Below are positions 40,326 to 48,762 of a stretch of DNA of 64,000 nucleotides, one piece after another. Position 1 is the stretch's first letter. Every line of letters begins with the position of its first letter. The notes below the pieces were generated by a model, which was not told where the DNA came from, ran no database searches, and was given only the letters and a program-made list of their open reading frames with translations. The position numbers were made by a program, and so were the translations under genes. Source of the DNA: Patescibacteria group bacterium (lineage in GTDB: Bacteria > Patescibacteria > UBA1384 > XYA2-FULL-43-10 > 1-14-0-10-43-13); contig JAMCZZ010000028.1 of assembly GCA_023484645.1 (NCBI GenBank), positions 46,871 through 110,870 of the forward strand, in the 5' to 3' direction.

Positions 40326-41264
40326 TTACTTGCGTCTAATCTTCTCTGCCATTTTAAACATTTGGTACTCAATCGGTTTAAAGATCATATCGTAGCTGCC
40401 AGCAATATCTAATTGTTCACCACCGAATTGCTTTTTGAATCGTGTAATGCCGGCCCATGGATGACTTTGATCCCCGGTTGGCGCTATTCCTAGGAAGTCA
40501 TATCTCTCTACATCTCTTTTCTTTGCGTCAAGCATAATTTTCCAGTGCAAAAGGTAGGGCGCCATTAAATTTTTATACTCATCGCTTGAACCGCCGTAAA
40601 GATAAAGTGCTTCTTTGTTGTAAAAAATCACTATTGCAGCTGCTAACGGAGCGTCTTTGCCGTTAATTTTAGATTTGGCAGCGTACACCCGAGCATAACC
40701 AATTTTGCCTAGAATATCAAGCAGATTCTCAAAATATGCCTTGCCTCGAAAGGTAACCTTTTTTCTCTTGCCCGTTTTTGAATACAGACCGTAAAATATA
40801 TCTAATTCCTCGCCAATTTTCTCTGATGAAGTAACTTTAATATTATTTTTCTCTGCGACACGAATATTGTACCGGCCTTTTTGCTTCATTACCGCTAAAA
40901 TATCCTTTTCCTCTTTTGATATATCTACGACCCAATTGTTTTCTGGCTGCATTTCTTCAAAACTTTTGGCAAAGTTTTGAGAATTTAGAACTGAGATCTT
41001 AGAGCTTTGAGCTTGTGGAATATCTAATTCTAATCGATAAAATATCGCATTATTTTCCTTTGCAACTTCTCTTATTTTAGCTATAAACTCTTTTTGCACA
41101 CTGTCAATCTGTGCTTTGCTCACCATCGGAGAATAGAGCATTGATCTCCCAAACGGCAGGTTTCTTTGCAATACTAAAACATCATTGATACGGTAGCTTT
41201 TCTCGTATCCGGTTTTGAGTTTAAATTGCTCCCATTCGGGAGTTTGAAAAAAAGAATGATTCAT
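40326..41264 (-). CDS. FemX/FemAB-type peptidoglycan bridge aminoacyltransferase
   Basis: A 312-residue protein of the FemAB family, which transfers amino acids from aminoacyl-tRNA to the peptidoglycan stem peptide. It has the two-GNAT layout with FFQTPEWEQFKLKTGY at the start, KGRYNIRVAEKNNIKV in the middle and LYGGSSDEYKNLMAPYLL followed by YDFLGI near the end. The start at 41264 is chosen because the 30 upstream codons (VVIPDLIWDPEKY...) are translation of a family B repeat, a well-known false extension. Downstream of the Mur ligase it makes sense as a wall-assembly partner. Confidence 0.9.
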   Translation of the reverse strand: MNHSFFQTPEWEQFKLKTGYEKSYRINDVLVLQRNLPFGRSMLYSPMVSKAQIDSVQKEFIAKIREVAKENNAIFYRLELDIPQAQSSKISVLNSQNFAKSFEEMQPENNWVVDISKEEKDILAVMKQKGRYNIRVAEKNNIKVTSSEKIGEELDIFYGLYSKTGKRKKVTFRGKAYFENLLDILGKIGYARVYAAKSKINGKDAPLAAAIVIFYNKEALYLYGGSSDEYKNLMAPYLLHWKIMLDAKKRDVERYDFLGIAPTGDQSHPWAGITRFKKQFGGEQLDIAGSYDMIFKPIEYQMFKMAEKIRRK

Positions 41265-41270
41265 CACCTT

Positions 41271-41350
41271 TGTCATTCCAGACTGTAAGTTTGAGATCTG
41301 GAATCTATATAAATATTTTTCTGGATCCCAGATCAAGTCTGGGATGACGA
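41271..41350. repeat. Family B palindromic repeat upstream of the FemX-like gene
   Basis: Opens TGTCATTCCAGACTG and closes AAGTCTGGGATGACGA. It is read through in frame by an artefactual upstream start. Confidence 0.85.
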
Positions 41351-41405
41351 CCACTTTAACATTATCAAATTAGCCCTAGTTAGTCGAGGTCTATAGGTTA
41401 GTCAG

Positions 41406-41434
41406 TTGCTTTAAACGAGCGTAAATGGTATAGT
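41406..41434 (+). promoter_or_regulatory. Promoter of the small membrane-protein gene
   Basis: TTGCTT (41406-41411) and TATAGT (41429-41434) are 17 bp apart, followed by AAGGAGGAG and a GTG start. Confidence 0.65.
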
Positions 41435-41460
41435 TTTTCTGCCGACCAAGGAGGAGCTAA

Positions 41461-41787
41461 GTGTACAGAATCGCCATGATTATGATAGGTATCATCTCGT
41501 GGATGGTGTGTGGGATCTGCTTTGTGATTGTGTTTCCTGGTAACCATTGGGTAATGGGATTTGCATCATTCGTGGGCACTTTCTTGATTGTGAGGTATGG
41601 GCATAACAAGACGGTTCATCCGTTGGCAATTTGCTGCGGGTTAATTCCACTTACTGTGCTTTGTGCTGCCCCATGGAGCTCTCTTCAGGCAACAGATTTT
41701 CTGTGGATTGTAGCCTCGATGTTCATCGGCTTTTTTGGGGGCATCAAAGCAGAGGAGCTTGTTCCAATTCTTGTGATTATCAAATGA
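41461..41787 (+). CDS. Small polytopic membrane protein, unknown
   Basis: A 108-residue protein with about four hydrophobic segments (5-27, 32-46, 57-76, 80-100) and very short loops. No family recognised. It starts at GTG eight bases after AGGAGG. It has its own promoter and terminator, and G+C and codon use above those of the flanking genes, like the lone genes at 10166, 52048 and 60621. Probably a transferred single-gene unit. Confidence 0.65.
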   Translation: MYRIAMIMIGIISWMVCGICFVIVFPGNHWVMGFASFVGTFLIVRYGHNKTVHPLAICCGLIPLTVLCAAPWSSLQATDFLWIVASMFIGFFGGIKAEELVPILVIIK

Positions 41788-41802
41788 ATCGGTCGGCATA
41801 AC

Positions 41803-41844
41803 TGAGCGCCTGCAGCTTTACCGCTGGCGCTCAAATCATTATTT
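41803..41844 (+). terminator. Terminator of the small membrane-protein gene
   Basis: TGAGCGCC.GC pairs with GC.GGCGCTCA across a T-T mismatch, followed by AATCATTATTT just before tsaD. Confidence 0.65.
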
Positions 41845-43134
41845 ATGAAAAAAGATATAAAAATTCTAGCTATTGAGACCTCTTGTGACGAGACGGCTGC
41901 TGCTGTAATTGGTGAAAAGGATGGGAAACCGGTCATTTTATCAAATATAGTAAATTCTCAAATCGATCTGCATGCGAAGACTGGCGGAGTAGTGCCGGAA
42001 GTGGCATCACGTGCGCATATGGAGAACATTGTTCTGGCGATAACGGAGGCATTGCTTCAAGCAAAACATGTTTGTCATTCTGAGCCCGAATTTAGTGGTG
42101 AAGAATCTAACGCGAAAAGCGAACATGCGGCCTTGCCTAGATCCTTCGCTAACGCTCAAGATGACATATTGATGGATAATTCCGAAGCTATAAAATATTT
42201 ACAAAACAATATTACCCATATTGCCGTTACGAACGGACCTGGTTTAATTGGTTCTCTTTTGGTTGGCTTCAACGCTGCCAAAGCCATAGCCTATGCGCTT
42301 GATAAACCAATTATCCCAGTCAATCACATTGAAGGGCACATTTATTCAGCGATGCCGACATTTGGTGCATTTGATTTCCCTGTTCTAACATTAACTGTCT
42401 CAGGTGGTCATACCTCCTTAACTCTAATGCGAAACCATGGAGAATATGAGAGAATCGGCGGGACGATCGATGATGCGGCTGGCGAAGCGTTTGATAAAGT
42501 AGCCAAACTTCTAGGTCTTGGATACCCTGGCGGGCCAGTGGTCTCTAAATTGGCAAACCAATTTAGAGATAAATCTGAAATCCGAATATCGAAATCCGAA
42601 ACAAATTCAAATGTTCAAGATTCAAAAAACAAAAACAATATAACAATAAAGCAATATAACAATGAAATCATATTTCCGCGGCCAATTCTAAACGATGGAA
42701 CTTTTAACTTTTCTTTCTCGGGTCTTAAGACATCTGTGCTTCAATATATCTTAAATATCAAAAAAGAACGTAATCTTACCGACGAAGACAAGATGCAGAT
42801 TTGCGCTGCTTTTGAGGATGCGGTCGTAGATGTTTTAGTTACAAAGGCAATGAGAGCGGTGGAAAAGTTTAAACCAAAAGCAGTTGTGCTAGCTGGAGGA
42901 GTAGCTGCAAATACTCGCTTAAGAAGCGAGTTGGCAGACAGAATACAGATAACACCTGCCTGCCGGCAAGGCAGGGATAACAGTATAAAATTTTTGCCTG
43001 CGCCCAATAATTTAACTGGCGATAACGCAGCAATGATTGGTCTTGCAGCTTTTTACCATTTGCAAAAGGGAGACATGGCGAATTGGAAAGATATTGAGAT
43101 TGATTCAAATCTAGAACTTGGTTCTAGAAGTTAA
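41845..43134 (+). CDS. tsaD: tRNA threonylcarbamoyladenosine transferase TsaD with three repeat insertions
   Basis: A 429-residue enzyme that transfers threonylcarbamoyl to A37 of ANN-decoding tRNAs. The family motifs are intact: AIETSCDETAAAV, GGVVPEVASRAHMEN, the metal-binding HIEGH (151-155), SGGHTSL, DDAAGEAFDKVAKLLG and FSFSGLKTS. It exceeds the usual ~340 residues because of three inserts, each a recognisable genomic repeat: about 77-108 (family A), 240-275 (family E) and 368-378 (CCTGCC palindrome). All fall between conserved blocks and keep the frame, so the enzyme is probably functional. There is no ribosome-binding site beyond weak A-rich sequence. Confidence 0.93.
   Translation: MKKDIKILAIETSCDETAAAVIGEKDGKPVILSNIVNSQIDLHAKTGGVVPEVASRAHMENIVLAITEALLQAKHVCHSEPEFSGEESNAKSEHAALPRSFANAQDDILMDNSEAIKYLQNNITHIAVTNGPGLIGSLLVGFNAAKAIAYALDKPIIPVNHIEGHIYSAMPTFGAFDFPVLTLTVSGGHTSLTLMRNHGEYERIGGTIDDAAGEAFDKVAKLLGLGYPGGPVVSKLANQFRDKSEIRISKSETNSNVQDSKNKNNITIKQYNNEIIFPRPILNDGTFNFSFSGLKTSVLQYILNIKKERNLTDEDKMQICAAFEDAVVDVLVTKAMRAVEKFKPKAVVLAGGVAANTRLRSELADRIQITPACRQGRDNSIKFLPAPNNLTGDNAAMIGLAAFYHLQKGDMANWKDIEIDSNLELGSRS
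42073..42166. repeat. Family A palindromic repeat inside tsaD
   Basis: A 94-bp element whose left 37 bases match the 63-bp copy at 20969-21031 (reverse complement) almost exactly, then about 31 different bases, then the shared right arm ending AAGATGACA. Confidence 0.88.
42572..42630. repeat. Family E half-repeat inside tsaD
   Basis: ATCCGAATATCGAAATCCG and GAAACAAATTCAAATGTTCA match the left arm of the family E elements. It is followed by an A+T-rich AACAATATAAC-type run up to about 42664. Confidence 0.7.
42955..42976. repeat. CCTGCC palindrome inside tsaD
   Basis: CCTGCCTGCCGGCAAGGCAG plus GG, a near-palindrome translated as PACRQGR, interrupts the normal ADRI...IKFLPAP stretch. Confidence 0.65.
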
Positions 43135-43160
43135 CGTTCTCTTGTGATATCTTAATTGTG

Positions 43161-45656
43161 ATGAAAGAAATTCCAAAGGCTTACGAGCCGCAGAAATTTG
43201 AAGAAAAACTATATGAAAACTGGGAAAGTTCCGGTTATTTTAAGCCTGAAATAAATCCTGACGGGGATCCATTTTGTATTATTATGCCTCCTCCGAATGC
43301 AAATGGTTCTCTGCACATCGGCCATGCCGTTTTTGTAACTCTCGAGGACTTAATGGTTCGGTATGCAAGACTTTTAGGCAAGTCAGCCTTGTGGCTGCCA
43401 GGAGCGGACCATGCAGGATTTGAAACCCAAGTTGTATTTGAAAAAAAGCTCGAGAAAGAAGGTAAAAGCCGTTTTCAAATTGAAAGAGAAGAGCTTTACA
43501 AAATGATGTACGACTTTACCCAGGAAAATAAAGAGGTAATGGAAAATCAGCTTAGAAAACTCGGTGCAAGTTGTGACTGGGACAGAGAAAAATTTACTCT
43601 TGACGAAGATATTAAAAAGATCGTTTATAGAACTTTTAAGAAATTATATGAGGATGGTTTGGCTTATCGATCTTTTCGGCCGGTAAACTGGTGCACTAAG
43701 CATCAAACCTCTTTGTCTGACCTGGAAGTTAAGTACGAAGAAAGAAAAGATCCTCTTTATTATATTAAGTATGGTCCTCTGACTCTGGCCACTGTAAGGC
43801 CGGAAACATTGTTTGGCGATGTTGCAGTCGCAGTTAGTTTAAAAGACAAGCGTTACGCTAATCTTGTTGAACAGAAAGTCAAGTTGCCTCTAACTGATCG
43901 GGAAATTTCCATCATTGCGGATGAGCATGTTGACCCTAAGTTTGGAGCGGGGGTAGTAAAAATAACTCCGGCTCACGATCCAAATGACTTTGAGGTAGGA
44001 AAAAGACATAATTTGGAAGCCATTGAAGTCATTGATCAATATGGACGAATGAATGAAAAGGCTGGTTCTTACAAAGGGCTAAAAATTATGGAAGCGCGGG
44101 CTAAAGTCGTAGAAGACTTAAAGAAAAAAGGCCTTATCGAAAAAATCGATGAAAATTATGTTCATTCTGTTGGAGTTTGCTATAAATGCGGCAGTGTGAT
44201 TGAACCACGAGTTTTGCCTCAATGGTTTATTGCTGTAAATAAAAAGGGTGAAAAATCAGGCAAAACTCTAGCTATGGACGCAATGAAAGCTGTCAAGGAA
44301 AAAAAGACTGAATTTGTAACTGAAAAGTTTGAAAAGATATTCAATCACTGGATGAAAAATATCCGTGATTGGAATATTTCACGTCAGATTGTTTGGGGAA
44401 TACAAATTCCAGTTTGGTATCGAAAGGATGACAATTCAAAAATTCATGTGGACGAAAATGCTCCTTCCGATATTGAAAATTGGGAGCAAGATCCTGATGT
44501 GTTTGATACTTGGTTCTCTTCTGGCCAGTGGCCGTTTGCATCTTTAATGACTACTCAAAAAAGAATGGGGTTTGCAAGTGATATTGTTCCTCAGGTCTTG
44601 GATGGCAAGACTAGCACATGGAGACTTAGAGATCATGGAATTAGAATCGGTGATCAAATTTTGCTTGAAGACAGTTCGACCGGTAATACTTTCGGATCAG
44701 CAATAATTTCTGATGTGAGAAAAACGATTGTCGGAGAAATTGATTTGCATGATAAAAATCACTATAAAACTTACGAAAATATTGATGAATTAATCGCTGC
44801 ATTTAAGCGTCACAATCCTGAAAAAGAAGTGAATCTAAAGACACAAGTTTGGGTATATACTTATGAATTCAGGAAGGAATTTTCATCAGATTTTAAGAAA
44901 TTTTATCCGACTGATGTAATGGAAACTGGATGGGATATTCTGTTTTTTTGGGTCGCGCGAATGATAATGCTTGGATTATACGAAACCGGCGAAGTGCCAT
45001 TTAAAAAGGTTTATATGCATGGATTAGTTCGAGATAAAGATCGACAAAAGATGAGTAAATCTAAGGATAATGTGATAAATCCTTTAGGGGTGGCTGAACA
45101 GTATGGAACCGATGCGGTTAGAATGTCTCTAATATTTGGTACCTCTGCCGGCAACGATGCGATCATTTCAGAAGAGAAAATTAGAGGGATGAGGAATTTT
45201 GTTAATAAAGTCTGGAATGCTTCTCGTTTTGTAATGCTTCGAGTTTCTAGTGGTGACATCCAAACCGGAGAAATTGGCGAAATAAAAATAGATGATTTAA
45301 ATATTGATGAAAAATTATTAACTGGTCCAGATAAAGAGATATTAAAAAAACATGAAGAGATAAAAAAGTCGATCGGTAAAAAGCTGGACGAGTATCGATT
45401 TTCTCACGCCGGTGAAGAGATTTACGATTATTTCTGGCACGATTTTTGCGATGTTTACATTGAAGCAAGTAAATCTCAATTTGAAGACGATAAGCTAAAT
45501 GCCAATACAAAAAAAATATTAATCAAAGTTCTCTCGGAAACACTTATTATGCTTCATCCATTTGTTCCTTTTGTGACTGAAGCGGTTTGGCAAGAGTTAC
45601 GAAACATTTATCCAAAACTTTCTAAATCGATAATGATCTCTAGGTGGCCTAAATAA
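43161..45656 (+). CDS. valS: Valyl-tRNA synthetase with inserted ASCH-like domain
   Basis: An 831-residue class I synthetase charging tRNA-Val. HIGH is at SLHIGHAVF (about 52-55), the editing domain follows from about 195, and KMSKS is at about 630-634. Between DTWFSSGQWPFASL and the expected continuation DFKKFYPTDVMETGWDI there are about 110 additional residues (about 463-576). These contain VLDGKTSTWRLRD, RIGDQILLED and a late Y-x-Y strand, resembling an ASCH (PUA-like, RNA-binding) domain. The usual C-terminal coiled coil of ValRS is absent; the protein ends ISRWPK. ATG at 43161 is taken; a GTG lies one codon upstream. Confidence 0.93.
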   Translation: MKEIPKAYEPQKFEEKLYENWESSGYFKPEINPDGDPFCIIMPPPNANGSLHIGHAVFVTLEDLMVRYARLLGKSALWLPGADHAGFETQVVFEKKLEKEGKSRFQIEREELYKMMYDFTQENKEVMENQLRKLGASCDWDREKFTLDEDIKKIVYRTFKKLYEDGLAYRSFRPVNWCTKHQTSLSDLEVKYEERKDPLYYIKYGPLTLATVRPETLFGDVAVAVSLKDKRYANLVEQKVKLPLTDREISIIADEHVDPKFGAGVVKITPAHDPNDFEVGKRHNLEAIEVIDQYGRMNEKAGSYKGLKIMEARAKVVEDLKKKGLIEKIDENYVHSVGVCYKCGSVIEPRVLPQWFIAVNKKGEKSGKTLAMDAMKAVKEKKTEFVTEKFEKIFNHWMKNIRDWNISRQIVWGIQIPVWYRKDDNSKIHVDENAPSDIENWEQDPDVFDTWFSSGQWPFASLMTTQKRMGFASDIVPQVLDGKTSTWRLRDHGIRIGDQILLEDSSTGNTFGSAIISDVRKTIVGEIDLHDKNHYKTYENIDELIAAFKRHNPEKEVNLKTQVWVYTYEFRKEFSSDFKKFYPTDVMETGWDILFFWVARMIMLGLYETGEVPFKKVYMHGLVRDKDRQKMSKSKDNVINPLGVAEQYGTDAVRMSLIFGTSAGNDAIISEEKIRGMRNFVNKVWNASRFVMLRVSSGDIQTGEIGEIKIDDLNIDEKLLTGPDKEILKKHEEIKKSIGKKLDEYRFSHAGEEIYDYFWHDFCDVYIEASKSQFEDDKLNANTKKILIKVLSETLIMLHPFVPFVTEAVWQELRNIYPKLSKSIMISRWPK

Positions 45657-45664
45657 GGAGGTAA

Positions 45665-46336
45665 ATGGTTACTGATTTAATAAATGTTTTAGCACAGTTT
45701 GTGATCTCAACGATTGATCAAATCGGTTACTTTGGAATTTTTATTTTAATGCTGGTTGAGTCCTGCGGAATCCCAATGCCTTCTGAAGTGATCATGCCGT
45801 TTTCCGGCTTTTTGGTTGCAGACGGAAAAATGCTGTTTTGGGTCGTTGTCGCTATGGGGACTCTGGGAAACTTGGTTGGCTCCCTCTTGGCCTATTGGAT
45901 TGGCTACAGAGGCGGACGGCCGTTAATAGAGAAGTATGGGAAGTATATTTTAATATCAAAGCATGATCTCGACTTGGCGGACAGCTGGTTTAAAAAATAC
46001 GGTGACTGGACAGTATTTTTTGGCAGGCTCTTGCCGGTGATCCGAACCTATATTTCTTTTCCTGCAGGGATTTCGAAGATGGATGTGAAGAGATTTTCCA
46101 TCTATACTACTTTGGGAGCTTTGCCTTGGACAGCACTTTTTGCTTGGCTTGGGATTAAAATGGGAAACAACTGGGAATTAATTAGAGAAAAGTTGCACAA
46201 TTTTGATCTGGCGATTGGAATCATAGTTCTACTATTGATAGCTTTATATATCTATCGACACATCAGAATAAATAAAAAGGCGAAAGCCCTAGATTCTTCA
46301 TCACTTCCGCCAGCTGGCGGATCGGATTCAGAATGA
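45665..46336 (+). CDS. DedA-family membrane protein
   Basis: A 223-residue polytopic DedA protein; the family includes undecaprenyl-phosphate and phospholipid flippases. Diagnostic segments are ESCGIPMPSEVIMPFSG and FGRLLPVIRTYISFPAG (about 118-134). TAAGGAGGT precedes the ATG by a few bases, right after the valS stop. The last 15 residues (LDSSSLPPAGGSDSE) are encoded by a family A half-repeat carrying a nested TCCGCCAGCTGGCGGA palindrome, so the native C-terminus has been replaced. Confidence 0.9.
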   Translation: MVTDLINVLAQFVISTIDQIGYFGIFILMLVESCGIPMPSEVIMPFSGFLVADGKMLFWVVVAMGTLGNLVGSLLAYWIGYRGGRPLIEKYGKYILISKHDLDLADSWFKKYGDWTVFFGRLLPVIRTYISFPAGISKMDVKRFSIYTTLGALPWTALFAWLGIKMGNNWELIREKLHNFDLAIGIIVLLLIALYIYRHIRINKKAKALDSSSLPPAGGSDSE

Positions 46337-46338
46337 CA
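46290..46338. repeat. Family A half-repeat with nested family C palindrome, forming the dedA 3' end
   Basis: TAGATTCTTCATCAC then TCCGCCAGCTGGCGGA (46306-46321) then GGATTCAGAATGACA. The inner palindrome replaces part of the normal family A arm. Confidence 0.85.
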
Positions 46339-46377
46339 TTATAAAAAATCCCCGAATTAATCGAGGATTTTTTATAA
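46339..46377. terminator. Bidirectional terminator between dedA and the convergent gene
   Basis: TTATAAAAAATCC.CGA pairs with TCG.GGATTTTTTATAA (one mismatch). A run on one side and T run on the other serve both strands. Confidence 0.8.
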
Positions 46378-46412
46378 TAACTGTTATCCATATTCTATAT
46401 ACTATCTACTAA

Positions 46413-47156
46413 CTATACACCAGGCTGGGTTGGGGGAGCTGGTGGAAATGTTGGATTTGGAGCAGGTGCTTCCGGAGCGGGCATTGGAGTAGGCCCGGTT
46501 GTTGTTGGTGCTTCTGCTTGTGTGGCATCGCCAGCAGGAGGCATTGCTGAAGGAGTATTCATTGCAGAGTCGGGTGCAGCAGGAGTTGCCGGTGTAGCTG
46601 GTATTGGGTCGGCATCGGAATCGTTTAAGAAATCAAGAGGGTCTTCTGCTGGTGTATTATCTGTGCTTGTAGGAGCAGCAGCATTTTCAAATGGGTTGGC
46701 AGTTGCTCCTGATTGCTGGTTCTCTACAGCGGTTGCTGCATTAGAACTACCGATCGTATTGTCTGAAGGCTCTTTGGCCTCGATTGGAGTAGAAGAAGGA
46801 GCTTCTTCTGGTGTTGTTTCTACCGCCGCCGTTTCTCCTGCAAGCTGATCGTTTTTAATTTCCGGTGTAGTTGCAGTATTTGCGCTGGACGTATCTTGTC
46901 CTAAACTATCCGTTGCTGCTATAGGTGCTCCGCTGTCATCGTTTGATGCAGCGATATTTGTTTGATCCATTAGTTCCTCCTCGCTTGTGCCGGTTAATTT
47001 TTCCAAATGATGAACCCCCACTAAGACAGCGGCGGGCTTGCCGTTTTTAGTTAAAACATATAGCTCGTCAGTGCCTTCAACTTCATCGATTAATTTATTA
47101 AAAGAGTCCCTTGCTTCTGTTACGGGTAAAATTTTCTCAATTTTCACTTCAAGCAT
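46413..47156 (-). CDS. Phd/YefM antitoxin-like protein with long Pro/Ala/Thr-rich tail
   Basis: A 247-residue protein. Residues 1-60 read as a Phd/YefM DNA-binding antitoxin domain (ILPVTEARDSFNKLIDEVEG ... VLTKNGKPAAVLVGVHHLEKL). The remaining 185 residues are low-complexity, rich in A, P, T, S and acidic residues, with many PAT/TPA runs; antitoxins of this family normally end near 80-90 residues with a short toxin-binding segment. No toxin gene is next to it. It stands alone between dedA and GtrA. It could be a regulator whose tail replaced toxin binding. Confidence 0.75.
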   Translation of the reverse strand: MLEVKIEKILPVTEARDSFNKLIDEVEGTDELYVLTKNGKPAAVLVGVHHLEKLTGTSEEELMDQTNIAASNDDSGAPIAATDSLGQDTSSANTATTPEIKNDQLAGETAAVETTPEEAPSSTPIEAKEPSDNTIGSSNAATAVENQQSGATANPFENAAAPTSTDNTPAEDPLDFLNDSDADPIPATPATPAAPDSAMNTPSAMPPAGDATQAEAPTTTGPTPMPAPEAPAPNPTFPPAPPTQPGV

Positions 47157-47280
47157 ATTTTTCCTCCATTGTTTAGTTTATTTAATTGTATATTTAAAAT
47201 ATTGCCGGCGTCAAATCTGGCGTTTTATTATTACTAATTTTAGGATAAAATATAATTGTTTCAATAAAAAAAGGACTTAT

Positions 47281-47706
47281 ATGAAAAAAGGAGAGGGGCT
47301 AGTTCAATTTATTAAATTCGGTGTCGTGGGAGTTTCTAATACTGGGGTTGACTGGATTATTTTTTACATTCTAACCGCCACAATTTTAGTGAATGCCGAG
47401 CCTTTTGCAAAAGCCATTGCATTTATTGCAGCTGTTCTCAATTCTTATCTTTGGAACAGTGTTTGGACTTTTAAAAAAGAGTTCAAGAAAAGCATTGGTA
47501 GTGAGAAACTGAAAAATGGAACTGAGTTATTTGTGAAATTTGTGGTTGTCAGCTTAATTGGTTGGGCTATAAATTATTATGCATTCAAATATACTCGTTT
47601 CTCATTGGACCAAGGCAAGCTGATCGCTCTCATTGCTGCGTCAGGCGCAGCAACTTTTTGGAACTTTTTCGGCAACAAACTTTGGACATACAGAAAAACA
47701 GCTTAA
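47281..47706 (+). CDS. GtrA-like membrane protein
   Basis: A 141-residue protein with four membrane helices and the GtrA/DPMS family pattern: FIKFGVVGVSNTGVDWIIFY at the start, FIAAVLNSYLWNSVWTF and a final FWNFFGNKLWTYR. The family helps move or attach lipid-linked sugars. The ATG at 47281 is used, with AAGGAC upstream; the frame is open further left but that is not coding. A TATAAT at 47251 gives a likely promoter. A perfect palindromic terminator overlaps the stop codon. Confidence 0.88.
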   Translation: MKKGEGLVQFIKFGVVGVSNTGVDWIIFYILTATILVNAEPFAKAIAFIAAVLNSYLWNSVWTFKKEFKKSIGSEKLKNGTELFVKFVVVSLIGWAINYYAFKYTRFSLDQGKLIALIAASGAATFWNFFGNKLWTYRKTA

Positions 47707-47717
47707 GCTGTTTTTCT
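47692..47717. terminator. Palindromic terminator at the GtrA stop codon
   Basis: AGAAAAACAGC-TTAA-GCTGTTTTTCT is a perfect palindrome; the TAA in its centre is the stop codon. Confidence 0.75.
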
Positions 47718-47805
47718 CAAGAATGGATGGCGAATTATCCTAATAGCGAATTTGCGAATTAGACGAATTCGAAACAATTAGTTCATTAGTTATTTGTTAA
47801 ATTAG

Positions 47806-48678
47806 TTATCCGTTTTTGAGCCGAATATTTAAATATTCGGCTAGCATTTCTTGCCATGAGCGGATTTTGATGTCGAGCGCTTTTTCAATTTTTGATTTAT
47901 CTAAATAAGAGTACGGAGGCCTTTTAGCTTTTTGAGGATATTGATCAGAAGTAATGGGCTTAATATCAATTTGTGTGTTTGTTTGCTCAAAAATTTCTTT
48001 TGCAAAATCAAACCACGAGCATTCGCCCGTACCAGAAATATGATAGATGCCATAAGGGGCAGAACTTTTGACTAGCAATTTTATTGCATTAACCAAATCT
48101 CCTGTGTAAGTAGGCGATCCGATTTGGTCGCTGACAATATTAAGTGAATCTTTTTCTCCAGCCAATTTTAACATTGCTTCGACAAAATTGGTGCCGGGGT
48201 GACCTTCCGGCAATTCTCCAAATAGCCAGGCAGTTCGGAGAATATAATATTTTGAGCAAATCTCTCTAACATAATCTTCACCCTCGAGTTTTGTTTGCCC
48301 ATAGGCAGACAGAGGATTTGTCTCGTCTTCTTCGGTATATGGAGCTTTTTTCTTTCCGTCGAAGACAAAATCTGTCGAAATATACAACATTATTGTATTA
48401 TTCGCTTCTGCTGCTAGCGCTACATTCTTTGAGCCTTCGGCGTTTATTTTTCGGCAAAGATCGATTTTTTCTTCAGCGTCATCGACTCTAGTATAAGCAG
48501 CGCCATGAATTATTGCGATCGGCTTTTCTTTGCCAACAACTTCAAAAACTTTATCTTTATCCGTAATATCCATTTCTTCAGTATCTGTTAAAACCAAATC
48601 ATAATCATTCCCCAATAACTCAATTATTTTCTTACCAAGCTGGCCTTTAGCACCAGTTACTAAAATCTTTTCTTTCAT
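47806..48678 (-). CDS. rfbD: dTDP-4-dehydrorhamnose reductase
   Basis: A 290-residue short-chain reductase, last step of dTDP-L-rhamnose synthesis. The NAD(P) loop is GAKGQLGKKI (about 8-17), STDFVFDG carries the catalytic threonine, and YGQTKLEGE is the Y-x-x-x-K pair (about 128-132). ISGTGECSWFDFAKEIF is typical of the family. It is the last gene of the minus-strand rhamnose operon. Confidence 0.93.
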   Translation of the reverse strand: MKEKILVTGAKGQLGKKIIELLGNDYDLVLTDTEEMDITDKDKVFEVVGKEKPIAIIHGAAYTRVDDAEEKIDLCRKINAEGSKNVALAAEANNTIMLYISTDFVFDGKKKAPYTEEDETNPLSAYGQTKLEGEDYVREICSKYYILRTAWLFGELPEGHPGTNFVEAMLKLAGEKDSLNIVSDQIGSPTYTGDLVNAIKLLVKSSAPYGIYHISGTGECSWFDFAKEIFEQTNTQIDIKPITSDQYPQKAKRPPYSYLDKSKIEKALDIKIRSWQEMLAEYLNIRLKNG

Positions 48679-48762
48679 AATATTATCCTTTTATCCTTCG
48701 AGCGTAGCGAAGTGAAGTCGAGAAGTCTGCCGTTAATAGTTCTCGATAAACTCGAACAATAA

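Noticed and set aside
41265..41354. Upstream start giving the FemX-like protein 30 more residues
   Set aside because: The extra residues (VVIPDLIWDPEKY and so on) are a translated family B repeat.
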